This document shows, piece by piece, positions 1 to 7,230 of a stretch of 64,000 nt of DNA. The stretch comes from Ruminococcus sp. AF31-8BH (GTDB lineage: Bacteria; Bacillota; Clostridia; Lachnospirales; Lachnospiraceae): NCBI RefSeq assembly GCF_003460605.1, contig NZ_QTVN01000004.1:1-64000 (forward strand). The letters are read 5' to 3'. A program made the translations under genes and the position numbers. The notes beneath the pieces are model-generated. The model worked only from the letters and a program-made list of their open reading frames with translations, ran no database searches and was not told the DNA's origin. Position 1 is the first letter of the stretch, and every line of letters begins with the position of its first letter.

Positions 1-61
1 ATATTAATTTGGTTAAAATGAACAACTTAGAATGTTTTTCAAACACGCTCTAGCTCTCGTA

Positions 62-112
62 AAAAAATAAACCGTGTAGAACATAAGCGTTCAATTACAC
101 GGTTTATTTTTT
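62..112. terminator. Bidirectional terminator hairpin
   Basis: A 17-bp near-perfect stem (arms 62-78 and 96-112) has A-rich sequence on its left arm and a T-run on its right arm, so it can act on both strands. It lies just downstream of the minus-strand DUF134/NifX gene and probably ends that transcript. Nothing else is recognisable in bases 1-61. Confidence 0.85.
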
Positions 113-122
113 ACTATTCTTC

Positions 123-896
123 TTAATGACAGCTGTGACTTCCACATCCATGCTCTCCGCATGTATGTCCTTCCCCGTGGCTATGTTCGTGGTGAGAACA
201 CTTCACATCCGGATTATACTCAAGTGTTTCATTGAGAAAAGCTTCCACCGCCTTATCCGCATCTCCGGAAACTCCTCCGAAAAGCTTAATGCCTGCTGCC
301 GCTAATGCCGTCTGTGCGCCGCCTCCGATTCCGCCACAGATCAAAACATCTGCATGCAATGCATTAAGAAATCCTGCCAATGCACCGTGTCCGCTTCCAT
401 TCGTATCTACTACCTCTGAATGTACTACTTTTCCTTCCTCTACATCATAAATCTTAAATGTCTCCGTGTGTCCAAAGTGCTGAAAAATCTGTCCGTTCTC
501 ATAGGTTACTGCTATTCTCATTATACCTTCTCCTTTTTCTACTGCATATTTTTGATAAATCTCCTGCTTGTAACATTCTTCAAAGCTGCAGCTGTTACTT
601 TGACCATCACAGATTCTGAAATCCCCGCCTTTTATTCTAAGTGGATGTCCGTCAATGAGTGCATCTGCTATTTTCTTCCTGGCAATCTCGTAAATTCGTT
701 GAACCGTTGTTCTTGCGATCTGCATAGATACTGCACACTGCTCCTGGCTATAGCCTTTCTTGTCCAGAAGGCGGATTGTCTCATATTCATCTACAGTCAG
801 AACAATAGGTGCTTTTTTCTCAGTATCGTCTGCCGGAAGGAATTCTAAAACATTGGGAAAATGGCATACTTTTCTGCATTTTACTGGTCTTGGCAT
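123..896 (-). CDS. DUF134 / dinitrogenase iron-molybdenum cofactor-like fusion protein
   Basis: This 257-residue protein starts with a DUF134 domain (about residues 1-100). It holds the usual CRKVC start and a helix-turn-helix-like stretch near residues 35-75 (TVDEYETIRL, then SQEQCAVSMQIARTTVQRI). About residues 126-225 form a NifX/NifB-type dinitrogenase iron-molybdenum cofactor domain (RIAVTYENGQIFQHFGHTE, then CGGIGGGAQTAL). The tail is rich in His and Cys (HHEHSHGEGHTCGEHGCG), which suggests metal binding. Fusions of this kind are common in anaerobes without nitrogenase; the physiological role is unknown, and an iron-sulfur or metal-linked regulator is only an inference. It is transcribed divergently from a Crp/Fnr regulator, with overlapping promoter elements. 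Confidence 0.85.
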   Translation of the reverse strand: MPRPVKCRKVCHFPNVLEFLPADDTEKKAPIVLTVDEYETIRLLDKKGYSQEQCAVSMQIARTTVQRIYEIARKKIADALIDGHPLRIKGGDFRICDGQSNSCSFEECYKQEIYQKYAVEKGEGIMRIAVTYENGQIFQHFGHTETFKIYDVEEGKVVHSEVVDTNGSGHGALAGFLNALHADVLICGGIGGGAQTALAAAGIKLFGGVSGDADKAVEAFLNETLEYNPDVKCSHHEHSHGEGHTCGEHGCGSHSCH

Positions 897-923
897 AAAC
901 TGCTCCCTTCTCGCTTTTCTTAC

Positions 924-989
924 ATATTAACTCTATTATGGGCATATGTCAATTATATAATTGACGTTTCTCCCTAAAACAAGTATACT
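924..989. promoter_or_regulatory. Divergent promoters sharing a palindromic -35 region
   Basis: On the + strand TTGACG (961-966), a 17-base spacer and TATACT (984-989) lead to the Crp/Fnr gene. On the - strand TTGACA (952-947), 17 bases and TAATAT (929-924) lead to the DUF134 gene. The two -35 boxes are the arms of a perfect 18-bp palindrome, GTCAATTATATAATTGAC (948-965). A dimeric protein bound there would block both promoters. The adjacent Crp/Fnr protein is the obvious candidate, but that is inference. Confidence 0.75.
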
Positions 990-1010
990 ATACAAAAGGA
1001 GATAACTATT

Positions 1011-1670
1011 ATGAGCTTTGAAAATTATTTTCCGGTATGGAATGAATTAAATGCAGCACAAAAGAAACTAATTTCGAACAGTTTAAGCGCACGACAGGTA
1101 AAAAGAGGAACAATTATCCATAACGGCAGCCTGGATTGCACTGGATTATTACTGGTTAAATCCGGACAGCTTCGAACTTATATACTTTCAGATGAAGGAC
1201 GGGAGATTACACTTTACCGCTTGTTCGATATGGATATGTGTCTCTTATCTGCCTCATGTATCATGCGTTCTATTCAATTTGAAGTGACTATTGAGGCAGA
1301 AAAAGATACTGATCTTTGGATAATCCCTGCTGAAATCTATAAAAGTATCATGCAAGAATCTGCTCCAGTTGCAAACTATACCAATGAGTTAATGGCTACC
1401 CGTTTTTCTGATGTCATGTGGCTGATTGAACAGATCATGTGGAAAAGCCTGGATAAACGCGTTGCTTCTTTTCTATTAGAAGAAACATCCATCGAGGGAA
1501 CCAATGAACTAAAAATCACCCATGAAACCATTGCCAACCACCTTGGTTCCCACAGGGAGGTTATCACTCGAATGCTCCGATATTTTCAGGAGGAAGGACT
1601 TGTCAAACTATCCCGTGGTAAAATCACAATTCTTGATATAAAAAGACTGGAGGTGCTTCAAAAATCATAA
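1011..1670 (+). CDS. Crp/Fnr-family transcriptional regulator
   Basis: This 219-residue protein has a cyclic-nucleotide-binding-like beta-barrel (about residues 15-125) and a C-terminal winged helix (about 145-215). The recognition region reads THETIANHLGSHREVITRML. There is no N-terminal Cys cluster like that of Fnr, so oxygen sensing by an iron-sulfur cluster is not supported; Cys residues occur at about 43, 77 and 83. A good ribosome site (AAAGGAGAT) precedes the ATG by about eight bases. It sits between the DUF134 gene (divergent) and a thioredoxin/CoA-disulfide-reductase pair (convergent), so a redox or sulfur signal is plausible. The inducer cannot be told from sequence. Confidence 0.85.
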   Translation: MSFENYFPVWNELNAAQKKLISNSLSARQVKRGTIIHNGSLDCTGLLLVKSGQLRTYILSDEGREITLYRLFDMDMCLLSASCIMRSIQFEVTIEAEKDTDLWIIPAEIYKSIMQESAPVANYTNELMATRFSDVMWLIEQIMWKSLDKRVASFLLEETSIEGTNELKITHETIANHLGSHREVITRMLRYFQEEGLVKLSRGKITILDIKRLEVLQKS

Positions 1671-1692
1671 AATAATAAATACTTTCAATTTT

Positions 1693-3384
1693 TTAATAAT
1701 CCATTCCACATGCATGGGCTCTTTCAATTAATGCACGATCATTAACCACTGCATCATAGAAGCGAAATCCGCCAGAGAAGTTGTATGTTTCATAGCCGTT
1801 CCCTTCCAGAATACGACTGGCAATATAGCTGCGCAGCCCACTCTGGCATATCAGATAAACGGGTTTTCCCTTCTCAATTTCATTGATACGTTCCCTTAGT
1901 TCATCTACAGGAATATTTTTGAATCCATCAATATGACCTCTGCTGAATTCAGCTACAGTTCTTACATCCAGTAACACAACACTTTTATCTTCAGGAATGG
2001 TGTCTACATCTTCCAAATGCCACTGTTTCAGGGTTCCTGCTGCTATGTTGTCTATCATGAAGCCAGCCATATTTACAGGATCCTTAGCAGATGAGTACGG
2101 CGGTGCATATGCAAGATCCAGATCTTTCAGCTGGGTTGCCTTCAGTCCTGCATGGATTGCTGTTGCCAGCACATCAATACGTTTATCGACGCCTTCATAT
2201 CCAATAATTTGTGCACCAAGCAAACGATAGGTTTCCTTTTCAAAAATCACCTTCATAGTCATCACTTTGCCGCCCGGATAATAACCGGCATGACTCATAG
2301 GAGAAAGAATCACTGTATCTACATGTAATCCTGCCCTTTTGGCATTGGTTTCATTAATACCTGTAGTGGCTGCTGTCATATCAAATACTTTGATAACAGA
2401 GCTTCCCTGACTGCCTAAGTAACGACTATCGCCTCCGCAAATATTATCAGCAATGATCCTTCCCTGTTTATTGGCAGGTCCTGCCAAAGAGATCAATGCA
2501 TCATCACCAGTAACATAATGTTTTACCTGAACTGCATCACCTGCAGCATAAATGTCCGGTACAGAAGTTTCCATCCTGTCATTCACTATAATACTTCCCC
2601 TGATACCAAGCTCCAGGCCAGCCTCTTTTGCTAATGCTGTGTCCGGTGTAACTCCAATTGCCAGCACTACCATATCCGCATGAAGAGATGGATTATCTTT
2701 CAACAGAATCTCTACTCCATTGTCCTTTTCTTTAAATCCTTCTACTGTATAGCCCAGAACCAGTTTTATTCCATGCTTTCTCATTTCACTATGAATCATG
2801 GATGCCATATCCGAATCAAAAGGATTCATCAGCTGCTTAGGACGTTGAACAATCGTAACCTCCATGCCAAGCTCCCTCAAGTTTTCTGCCAGTTCTAAGC
2901 CAATAAAACCACCGCCAGCCAGTACGGCAGATTTTGGATGATTCTTATTAATATATTCCTTGATTCGGAAAGTATCTTCCACTGTACGAAGTGTAAAAAG
3001 TTTATCAATACCTACTCCTTGAAGCTTCGGCTGCGTAGGCTTTGCACCTGGAGAAAGAATAAGCTTATCATAATTTTCTTCAAATATTTCATCATTCTCC
3101 AAATTCTTTACTGTAACAGTCTTACGATCCGGATGTATAGAGATAACTTCATGATGAATCTTCATATTGATACGAAATCTTTTAAAGAAATTCTCTGGTG
3201 TCTGCAGTGTAAGTTTTTCCGGGTCTGTGATTACATCTCCAATGTAGTATGGAAGTCCACAATTTGCATAAGATACGTATCCGGATCTTTCAAATACAGT
3301 AATTTCAGCATGTTCATCCAGTCTTCGTATTCTTGCTGCGGCTGTAGCTCCACCGGCTACGCCTCCTATAATTACAATTTTCAT
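1693..3384 (-). CDS. CoA-disulfide reductase-like FAD oxidoreductase with C-terminal rhodanese domain
   Basis: This 563-residue flavoprotein begins with a Rossmann FAD-binding motif (IIGGVAGGATAAARIRR). Its redox-active Cys is residue 42 (VSYANCGLPYY). A second NAD(P)H-binding motif lies near residue 155 (AVLAGGGFIGLELAE) and an FAD motif near 285 (IYAAGDAVQV). After the dimerisation domain comes a rhodanese domain (about 465-555) with catalytic Cys 513 in LICQSGLRSY. Enzymes of this single-Cys family reduce CoA disulfide or CoA persulfide with NAD(P)H; the rhodanese domain favours persulfide as substrate. The gene follows trxA by 39 bases on the same strand, so the two probably form an operon for thiol or persulfide reduction in the cytoplasm. 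Confidence 0.9.
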   Translation of the reverse strand: MKIVIIGGVAGGATAAARIRRLDEHAEITVFERSGYVSYANCGLPYYIGDVITDPEKLTLQTPENFFKRFRINMKIHHEVISIHPDRKTVTVKNLENDEIFEENYDKLILSPGAKPTQPKLQGVGIDKLFTLRTVEDTFRIKEYINKNHPKSAVLAGGGFIGLELAENLRELGMEVTIVQRPKQLMNPFDSDMASMIHSEMRKHGIKLVLGYTVEGFKEKDNGVEILLKDNPSLHADMVVLAIGVTPDTALAKEAGLELGIRGSIIVNDRMETSVPDIYAAGDAVQVKHYVTGDDALISLAGPANKQGRIIADNICGGDSRYLGSQGSSVIKVFDMTAATTGINETNAKRAGLHVDTVILSPMSHAGYYPGGKVMTMKVIFEKETYRLLGAQIIGYEGVDKRIDVLATAIHAGLKATQLKDLDLAYAPPYSSAKDPVNMAGFMIDNIAAGTLKQWHLEDVDTIPEDKSVVLLDVRTVAEFSRGHIDGFKNIPVDELRERINEIEKGKPVYLICQSGLRSYIASRILEGNGYETYNFSGGFRFYDAVVNDRALIERAHACGMDY

Positions 3385-3423
3385 CTTGTTTTTTCACCTT
3401 TCCTGAGTAAACAGAAATACCTA

Positions 3424-3729
3424 TTAGAGCATTTCTAAAATTGTATTCTTTGATCTCACGCCTGAAACCCTTTGGACAATTTTTCCGTTCTTCATGACTA
3501 CTAAAGTCGGGATACTCATAATACCGAACTTATTTGCCAGTTCAGGTTGTTCATCTACATTAATTTTGCCAACTTTGATGTCAACACGTTCACTTGCAAT
3601 CTCCTCGACGGTAGGAGCTACCATACGACAGGGAGCGCACCAAGGAGCCCAAAAATCAAGCAGTACAGGCTTATCGGAATTCATTACTTCGTTCTGAAAA
3701 TTATTTTTATTGATATTAATTGCAGACAT
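3424..3729 (-). CDS. trxA: Thioredoxin
   Basis: This 101-residue protein has a single thioredoxin fold with WCAPC at residues 30-34 in place of the usual WCGPC, and the cis-Pro region IMSIPTLVVMKNGK. It is slightly shorter than E. coli TrxA at the C-terminus. AAGGAGG lies upstream of the ATG, and TATAAT occurs about 35 bases before the start. It is probably co-transcribed with the downstream CoA-disulfide-reductase/rhodanese gene. Before the mobile elements arrived, this operon lay directly downstream of guaA. Confidence 0.93.
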   Translation of the reverse strand: MSAININKNNFQNEVMNSDKPVLLDFWAPWCAPCRMVAPTVEEIASERVDIKVGKINVDEQPELANKFGIMSIPTLVVMKNGKIVQRVSGVRSKNTILEML

Positions 3730-3857
3730 TTTACAGTCCTCCTTATCTTTTTCTTTTATGGCTTTATTATAATCTGAAGTTCATTTGTTTTCTGTGATAA
3801 CATCACCATACCATTCCAGCTCGTTTCATCGTAAGCTGGAAATACAAAAACAAAGAG

Positions 3858-3897
3858 ACCGGAAATGCCCTGTTTTCAAGGCTTTCCAGTCTCTAAA
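3858..3897 (-). terminator. Hairpin next to attachment site, likely the original guaA terminator
   Basis: The arms GAGACCGGAAATGCC and GGCTTTCCAGTCTC pair around a 10-base loop. On the - strand the hairpin is followed by a T-rich tail. It lies just outside the outermost att core (3911-3922), on the chromosomal side. In the empty chromosome it would have stood directly after guaA, hence the assignment. Confidence 0.7.
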
Positions 3898-3910
3898 TGT
3901 GCGTATTTTA

Positions 3911-3922
3911 TTATTCAAACTC
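3911..3922. other. att core, outer end of the integrated array
   Basis: TTATTCAAACTC is identical to the last twelve bases of guaA including its stop codon (52809-52820), and to the copy at 43172-43183. The match extends by one G to the 43172 copy. It marks the junction between backbone (lower coordinates) and integrated DNA. Confidence 0.85.
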
Positions 3923-4024
3923 GGCAAGTCCAAAGATATTCTTAAATACATTTGTTTAGGTTTTGTATCTTTTTTGCCGTTATTTTATCTCTGTTGCATA
4001 TATTATTTTGGCTTGCTGATTTTC

Positions 4025-4042
4025 TGTTGCCAATTTGTTGCC
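4025..4042. repeat. Paired arm-type heptamers, left end of element C
   Basis: TGTTGCC-AATT-TGTTGCC, period 11 bp, starting 103 bp after the att core. Equivalent pairs occur at 15001-15018, 43095-43112, 43284-43301 and 52731-52748. They probably bind the small N-terminal domain of the tyrosine integrase. Confidence 0.65.
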
Positions 4043-4080
4043 AGCTTCATTATAACTGATGCGAAAATGTTGTACAACCT

Positions 4081-4446
4081 TTATTTTGAGAACACTGCAT
4101 CATTTCTGGAAAGTAGATACACACAATATTGATTCATGCTGATTCCTTCCCGCTGAGAATGTTCTGCCAGTGATCTGTGCAGACTTCGTGGAATTCTCAA
4201 TTTAAACTGCCCAGAATAATCTTCCAAACTATCTGGTTCATGAATCTCTACGCCTTCTTCTAATGCAGCTTCAATCCATGCTTTTTTTGCATCCAGTGCA
4301 TTTGCTACCGCACTCTCCACTGTCTCACCACAAGTAATGCAACCAGGCAAATCCGGATAAGAAACTACAAATCCGCCTTCATCTTTGTCTTCCACAATTT
4401 CCATACGATAGGACATTGCCATATAATCATTCAGCGTCTTCATCAT
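4081..4446 (-). CDS. hicB: HicB-family antitoxin
   Basis: This 121-residue protein has an N-terminal degraded-RNase-H HicB fold (YRMEIVEDKDEGGFVVSYPD, then LPGCITCGETVESAVANA). Its C-terminus is a ribbon-helix-helix region (LRIPRSLHRSLAEHSQREG). HicB neutralises HicA by direct binding and represses the operon. I chose the ATG at 4446 because GAGG lies at good distance; an upstream in-frame GTG falls inside that ribosome site. The start overlaps the end of hicA, so the two are translationally coupled. Confidence 0.85.
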   Translation of the reverse strand: MMKTLNDYMAMSYRMEIVEDKDEGGFVVSYPDLPGCITCGETVESAVANALDAKKAWIEAALEEGVEIHEPDSLEDYSGQFKLRIPRSLHRSLAEHSQREGISMNQYCVYLLSRNDAVFSK

Positions 4447-4684
4447 TCTTCGCCTCACTTTCTACAATCTGCCTTACCATTTCCACATATACTTTCTTGA
4501 TTGGTTCGTGCTTTGGTATTGTAATTGGCATACACCCTTGTTTTCTGAAAGTGTAATGACTGCTTCCACTTCTTGGTGCATTCATTTCGTATCCGTAGCT
4601 TTCCAATACCTTCCGTAACTCATCAAATCGGAGGTCTTTCGATAAATTGCATATACGTGTTATCAGTTTATCCCACTTTGACAT
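4427..4684 (-). CDS. hicA: HicA-family mRNA interferase toxin
   Basis: This 85-residue protein is slightly longer than the typical 60-80 residues of HicA. It has the dsRBD-like fold and the catalytic His 43 in the motif RSGSSHYTFRK. HicA cleaves mRNA in the cytoplasm until bound by HicB. The toxin-first order and overlap with hicB are typical. It sits at the outer end of the integrated array, where it could stabilise the whole insertion by post-segregational killing (inference). Confidence 0.88.
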   Translation of the reverse strand: MSKWDKLITRICNLSKDLRFDELRKVLESYGYEMNAPRSGSSHYTFRKQGCMPITIPKHEPIKKVYVEMVRQIVESEAKNDEDAE

Positions 4685-4704
4685 TTGTTATACCTCCTAC
4701 GTAT

Positions 4705-4733
4705 ATTATATGTGGTGTCGTATATGGTGTCAA
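4705..4733 (-). promoter_or_regulatory. hicAB promoter with direct-repeat operator
   Basis: On the - strand TTGACA (4733-4728), a 17-base spacer and TATAAT (4710-4705) form a consensus promoter. Two GACACC repeats 12 bp apart (4726-4731 and 4714-4719) overlap the -35 box and spacer. Such spacing suits two ribbon-helix-helix dimers side by side, so HicB autoregulation is likely. Confidence 0.7.
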
Positions 4734-4770
4734 TCTTTTTATGTATTATACATTATTTTTATAAAAATCA

Positions 4771-5397
4771 CTATGAGAATTTTGTCTTTAAATACCTTAC
4801 AAATTCAAGTGCATCCTCATGCATTTGTTCTATATCAGAAAAAGATTTCCCTCTGATTCTATTACTTGTAAATTCAACAAAGGTCTGGTGAGCAATAAGA
4901 TTACGAATTGCAAAAATTTCCTGAAATGCCTTTAGTTGTCTTTCTTTCTCTTCGTTACCATTTATTTCATTATATACTTTATCCTGAAATTTCTCTCCAA
5001 AAAATTTCAATGGTTCTAACATCCGTTTTACTTCCGGTAACTGTCTGCAATCTCCCGAATCTTCAATTCTTCCAAAAGAAAATTTCTGATATACACTTTT
5101 ATCTCTTTTGTCATTATCAAACCCATATGGTCTGTCTCCATATCTATCAGACTCTCGCTGTGCATAATTTGTATATGCCTCTTCGGCAACCTCGCGGCCT
5201 ACATCGGTCAGATGGAGAAAATGATCTTCGTCCATAGTGAGAAAGCCGCCGTCCCGCAAGGTAGCCACTGCATTGCACACGCTGGGTTTTGACACCTCCA
5301 TGTGCCGGGCTACATCTACGGAGCGCACCATACCGAGTTTCTTTTGGAGAACAAGGATAGTTTCCAGGTAGTCCTCCCCGGACGCATGAAGTTTCAT
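4771..5397 (-). pseudogene. Chimeric ORF: MntR/DtxR-type N-terminus joined to HEPN-like C-terminus
   Basis: The 208-residue frame is open but mosaic. Residues 1 to about 74 are the winged helix of a DtxR/MntR metal-dependent repressor (GEDYLETILVLQKK, then VDVARHMEVSKPSVCNAV), GC-rich like the ABC gene upstream. From about residue 75 the DNA becomes AT-rich (below about base 5170). The protein then changes to an unrelated domain with RNLIAHQTFVEF, which resembles the R-x4-H motif of HEPN RNases. The metal-binding and dimerisation domain expected after the winged helix is absent. I infer a recombination joint; whether the fusion is made or functional is unknown. A new hybrid regulator is possible but less likely than a relic. 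Confidence 0.65.
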
Positions 5398-5408
5398 CTG
5401 AACCTCCT

Positions 5409-6094
5409 TTACTGAGCCAGCTTCCAGCCGATGGCCTCCTGTCTGGCCGATACAAAATCGGCATACAGGCCCTTTTGCTGGATCAGCTCCGCATGAGTGC
5501 CGCGCTGGACGATATGAGCGTTGTCCAGTACAAGGATCTGATCGGCGTTGCGGACGGTTTTCAGACGGTGGGCAATCATGATGATGGTCTTGTCATGGGT
5601 CAATGCCTCGATAGCCCGCTGCAATTCATCCTCATTCTCCGGGTCAACGCTGCTTGTTGCCTCGTCCAAAATGATGATAGGTGCGTCCTTCAGCATGGCG
5701 CGGGCGATGGAAATCCGCTGTTTCTCGCCACCGGACAAAGTACCGCCTCCCTCGCTAATCACGGTGTCATAGCCATCCGGCAGGGCAGAAATAAAGTTAT
5801 GGCAGCAAGCCTTTTTCGCCGCTTCAACCACTTGTTCATGGGTAGCATCCGGGCAGCCAAACTTGATATTGTTCTCAATCGTATCTGCAAATAGGTACAC
5901 GCTCTGGAACACCATCGAGATATTCTTCATCAGGCTGTCCAGCTTGAAATCTCGTACATCCGTACCGCCTATGGTAATTTTTCCGGCATTCACATCCCAA
6001 AAACGGGCAATCAGGTTGCACATCGTTGTCTTTCCTGCCCCGGAAGGGCCGACAATGGCCGTAGTCGTTTTTTCGGTAATGGCAAAGCTGACCT
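5409..6094 (-). pseudogene. ABC exporter ATPase domain, N-terminally truncated
   Basis: The frame retains a nucleotide-binding domain of an exporter-type (fused permease-ATPase) ABC protein: Walker A GPSGAGKTTMC, Q-loop region MVFQSVYLFAD, signature LSGGEKQRISIARAM, Walker B IIILDEATSSVD and the H-loop IAHRL. The membrane domain is missing. Identity ends at base 6094, where a topoisomerase fragment on the other strand begins. The protein's own stop is 12 bases before the DtxR-like gene, an arrangement seen where a metal-type repressor follows an ABC exporter pair. It probably has no promoter or start here. Confidence 0.8.
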
Positions 6095-6150
6095 GACTAT
6101 GCCCAAACGCTGTATGAAAAGAAGCTGCTGACCTATCCGGGAACGGACAG
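6095..6150 (+). pseudogene. Scar of a type IA topoisomerase gene
   Basis: About 18 codons read DYAQTLYEKKLLTYPGTDSQ. This matches the active-site segment of topoisomerase III/TopB-like proteins, which usually has TYPRTDS; here the Arg is Gly. TopB-like genes are standard in Tn916-like and CTn elements. The fragment abuts the ABC relic on the left and another ICE gene fragment in a different frame on the right, so at least two deletions met here. Confidence 0.6.
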
Positions 6151-6530
6151 CCAAAGCCCACGTTACGGCTTTGCATGACAGCCGGATTGAAACCGAGGCC
6201 CGGCGCATCGTGGATAAGCTGAAAGATCTGTCCGCGCCCAACAGCCCCAACAAGACACATTTTATGGTGGAGATCTCACCGCACTTTGACGCACTGGCTT
6301 CCACCAAGAACAATGACCGGCTCTTTGCCATGCTGCCCTATAAGTCCCTGTACTTTACCAGCATAAAAGACCGACACGGGGTATATGCCATGATTAACAA
6401 AGATGAGCGCCGTGATGTGAGTATTCGCAAGCCCCGGCCATCTATCCGCAAGCAGCTTGCCGACAGCAAACAGGCCACCAGCCCGAAAAAGGCGGCAGCC
6501 AGAACCAAGAAAAATGAATTGGAGGTATGA
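6151..6530 (+). pseudogene. C-terminal fragment of a conserved ICE protein
   Basis: An open frame of about 125 codons encodes RRIVDKLKDLSAPNSPNKTH, SPHFDALASTKNNDRLFAML and a basic Ala/Lys-rich tail. I cannot name the family with confidence. Its position, directly before a TTRAP-like gene with a four-base gap, and its basic tail fit a structural gene of a CTn-type element. The only start codon is a TTG at 6171 in the middle of what looks like a longer protein, so I treat it as a truncated relic. Confidence 0.5.
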
Positions 6531-6533
6531 GGA

Positions 6534-6692
6534 ATGATGCACTTTACCGTGGAAGAAGAAAATTTGATCTGTATGTACCACAACGCAGACCGACGCAGGA
6601 CGATAGGCAAGATCACCGCAGCCATGCCGGGTATGGACGGGGATAGGATAAAGTATTCGCCAACCTCTGCAAACGTGCGGGAGAAGCCTTGA
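6534..6692 (+). pseudogene. TTRAP-like (transposon-transfer assisting) protein, probably truncated
   Basis: The start MMHFTVEEENLICMYHNADR matches the opening of the TTRAP family, short proteins of Tn916-like elements (usual opening FTVEEINLM). GGAGG stands at suitable distance upstream. After about 36 residues the family sequence gives way to the conserved repeat described at 6639-6727, and the frame stops after 52 codons. The C-terminal half of the family is not seen, so the gene is probably fused to the repeat and inactive. Confidence 0.55.
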
Positions 6693-6727
6693 AACTGGCG
6701 GTTATCAGCCCCGAAAGGCGTAGGTTA
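6639..6727 (+). repeat. Copy 1 of a structured 90-base repeat
   Basis: It shares with 7015-7104 the opening GGGGATAGGATAAA, an equally long 23-base variable stretch, TGCGGGARAARCCTTGAAA and the end GCGTAGGTT. Two short hairpins are predicted: CTCTGC with GCGGGAG (one bulge) and GGC with GCC in the next segment. The pairing bases differ from copy 2 in a partly compensatory way. No known riboswitch or intron signature was recognised. Confidence 0.5.
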
Positions 6728-6740
6728 CAGTCATTATTAG

Positions 6741-6834
6741 CCCCCGAAACAGGTACAGACGCGCAGCGGGTGTATCTGTTTCGGGGGTGTGCAGGTGATA
6801 GCCGCAAAGCGGCGTAAGAGGGTGCAGCCCTCTT
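6741..6834. other. Hairpin cluster resembling a transfer-origin region
   Basis: Three hairpins follow each other: CCCCCGAAACAG with CTGTTTCGGGGG (6741-6787), GCCGC-AAA-GCGGC (6801-6813), and AAGAGGG with CCCTCTT (6816-6834). The same order and much of the sequence (CAGGTGATAGCCGC here, CAGGGGATAGCCGC there) recurs at 23338-23430, upstream of a relaxase operon. It is thus likely a leftover oriT or mob-leader region of the decayed element. Bases 6835-6988 show no gene. Confidence 0.5.
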
Positions 6835-6988
6835 GATCGTTATTCTTGTTCCAGCGGGAAGCTCGGCAACGCTTCCAGCAGCTTTTCTTGTCCGTCCATC
6901 CTGATACCCCCGTCAGATTGATTTTTTCCATGATACCATATCTGGGAGTATGGAGCCAGAGAAACCGACGATTTTCTGCTGGTAAATT

Positions 6989-7104
6989 CTACGCATTTAG
7001 AGCGGCACTATGGCGGGGATAGGATAAAACACTCACATACCCCGCCGACTATGCGGGAAAAACCTTGAAATATAGGGCTTTTTAAGGCCCTAAATGCGTA
7101 GGTT
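6989..7104 (+). repeat. Copy 2 of the structured repeat, enclosed by a long inverted repeat
   Basis: CTACGCATTTAG (6989-7000) and CTAAATGCGTAG (7090-7101) are perfect inverted repeats. Inside lie GGCGGGG/CCCCGCC (7012-7018 and 7040-7046) and TAGGGC/GCCCTA near the right end. The core 7015-7104 aligns with copy 1 at 6639-6727. The unit ends about 60 bases before the regulatory repeats of the lantibiotic operon. It could be a structured RNA, or a small non-autonomous mobile element. Confidence 0.5.
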
Positions 7105-7162
7105 GGTGCTTTGTTGCGATATGCTCCACGGTTACGGTGTATTGTTCATATTCTGTTTTCGG

Positions 7163-7185
7163 GAATCTTTATGAAATCTTCAAAA
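7163..7185 (+). promoter_or_regulatory. Putative response-regulator binding repeats
   Basis: GAATCTTTATGAAATCTTC carries two AATCTT half-sites 11 bp apart, the one-turn spacing bound by OmpR-type regulators. A near copy (two changes) lies at 11900-11922 after the sensor kinase gene. The site precedes the lantibiotic-immunity operon by about 45 bases, so control by the operon's own response regulator is likely. Confidence 0.6.
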
Positions 7186-7230
7186 TTGCCCGGTATGCTA
7201 TCCGTAAAATCAAAGAAAGGACTTGATTAT

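Noticed and set aside
6613..6931. Minus-strand frames over the hairpin cluster
   Set aside because: They have no recognisable domains and lie over inverted repeats; non-coding structure explains them better.
6639..7104. Structured repeat as group II intron or IS end
   Set aside because: No domain V sequence, no reverse transcriptase or transposase gene, and no target duplication.
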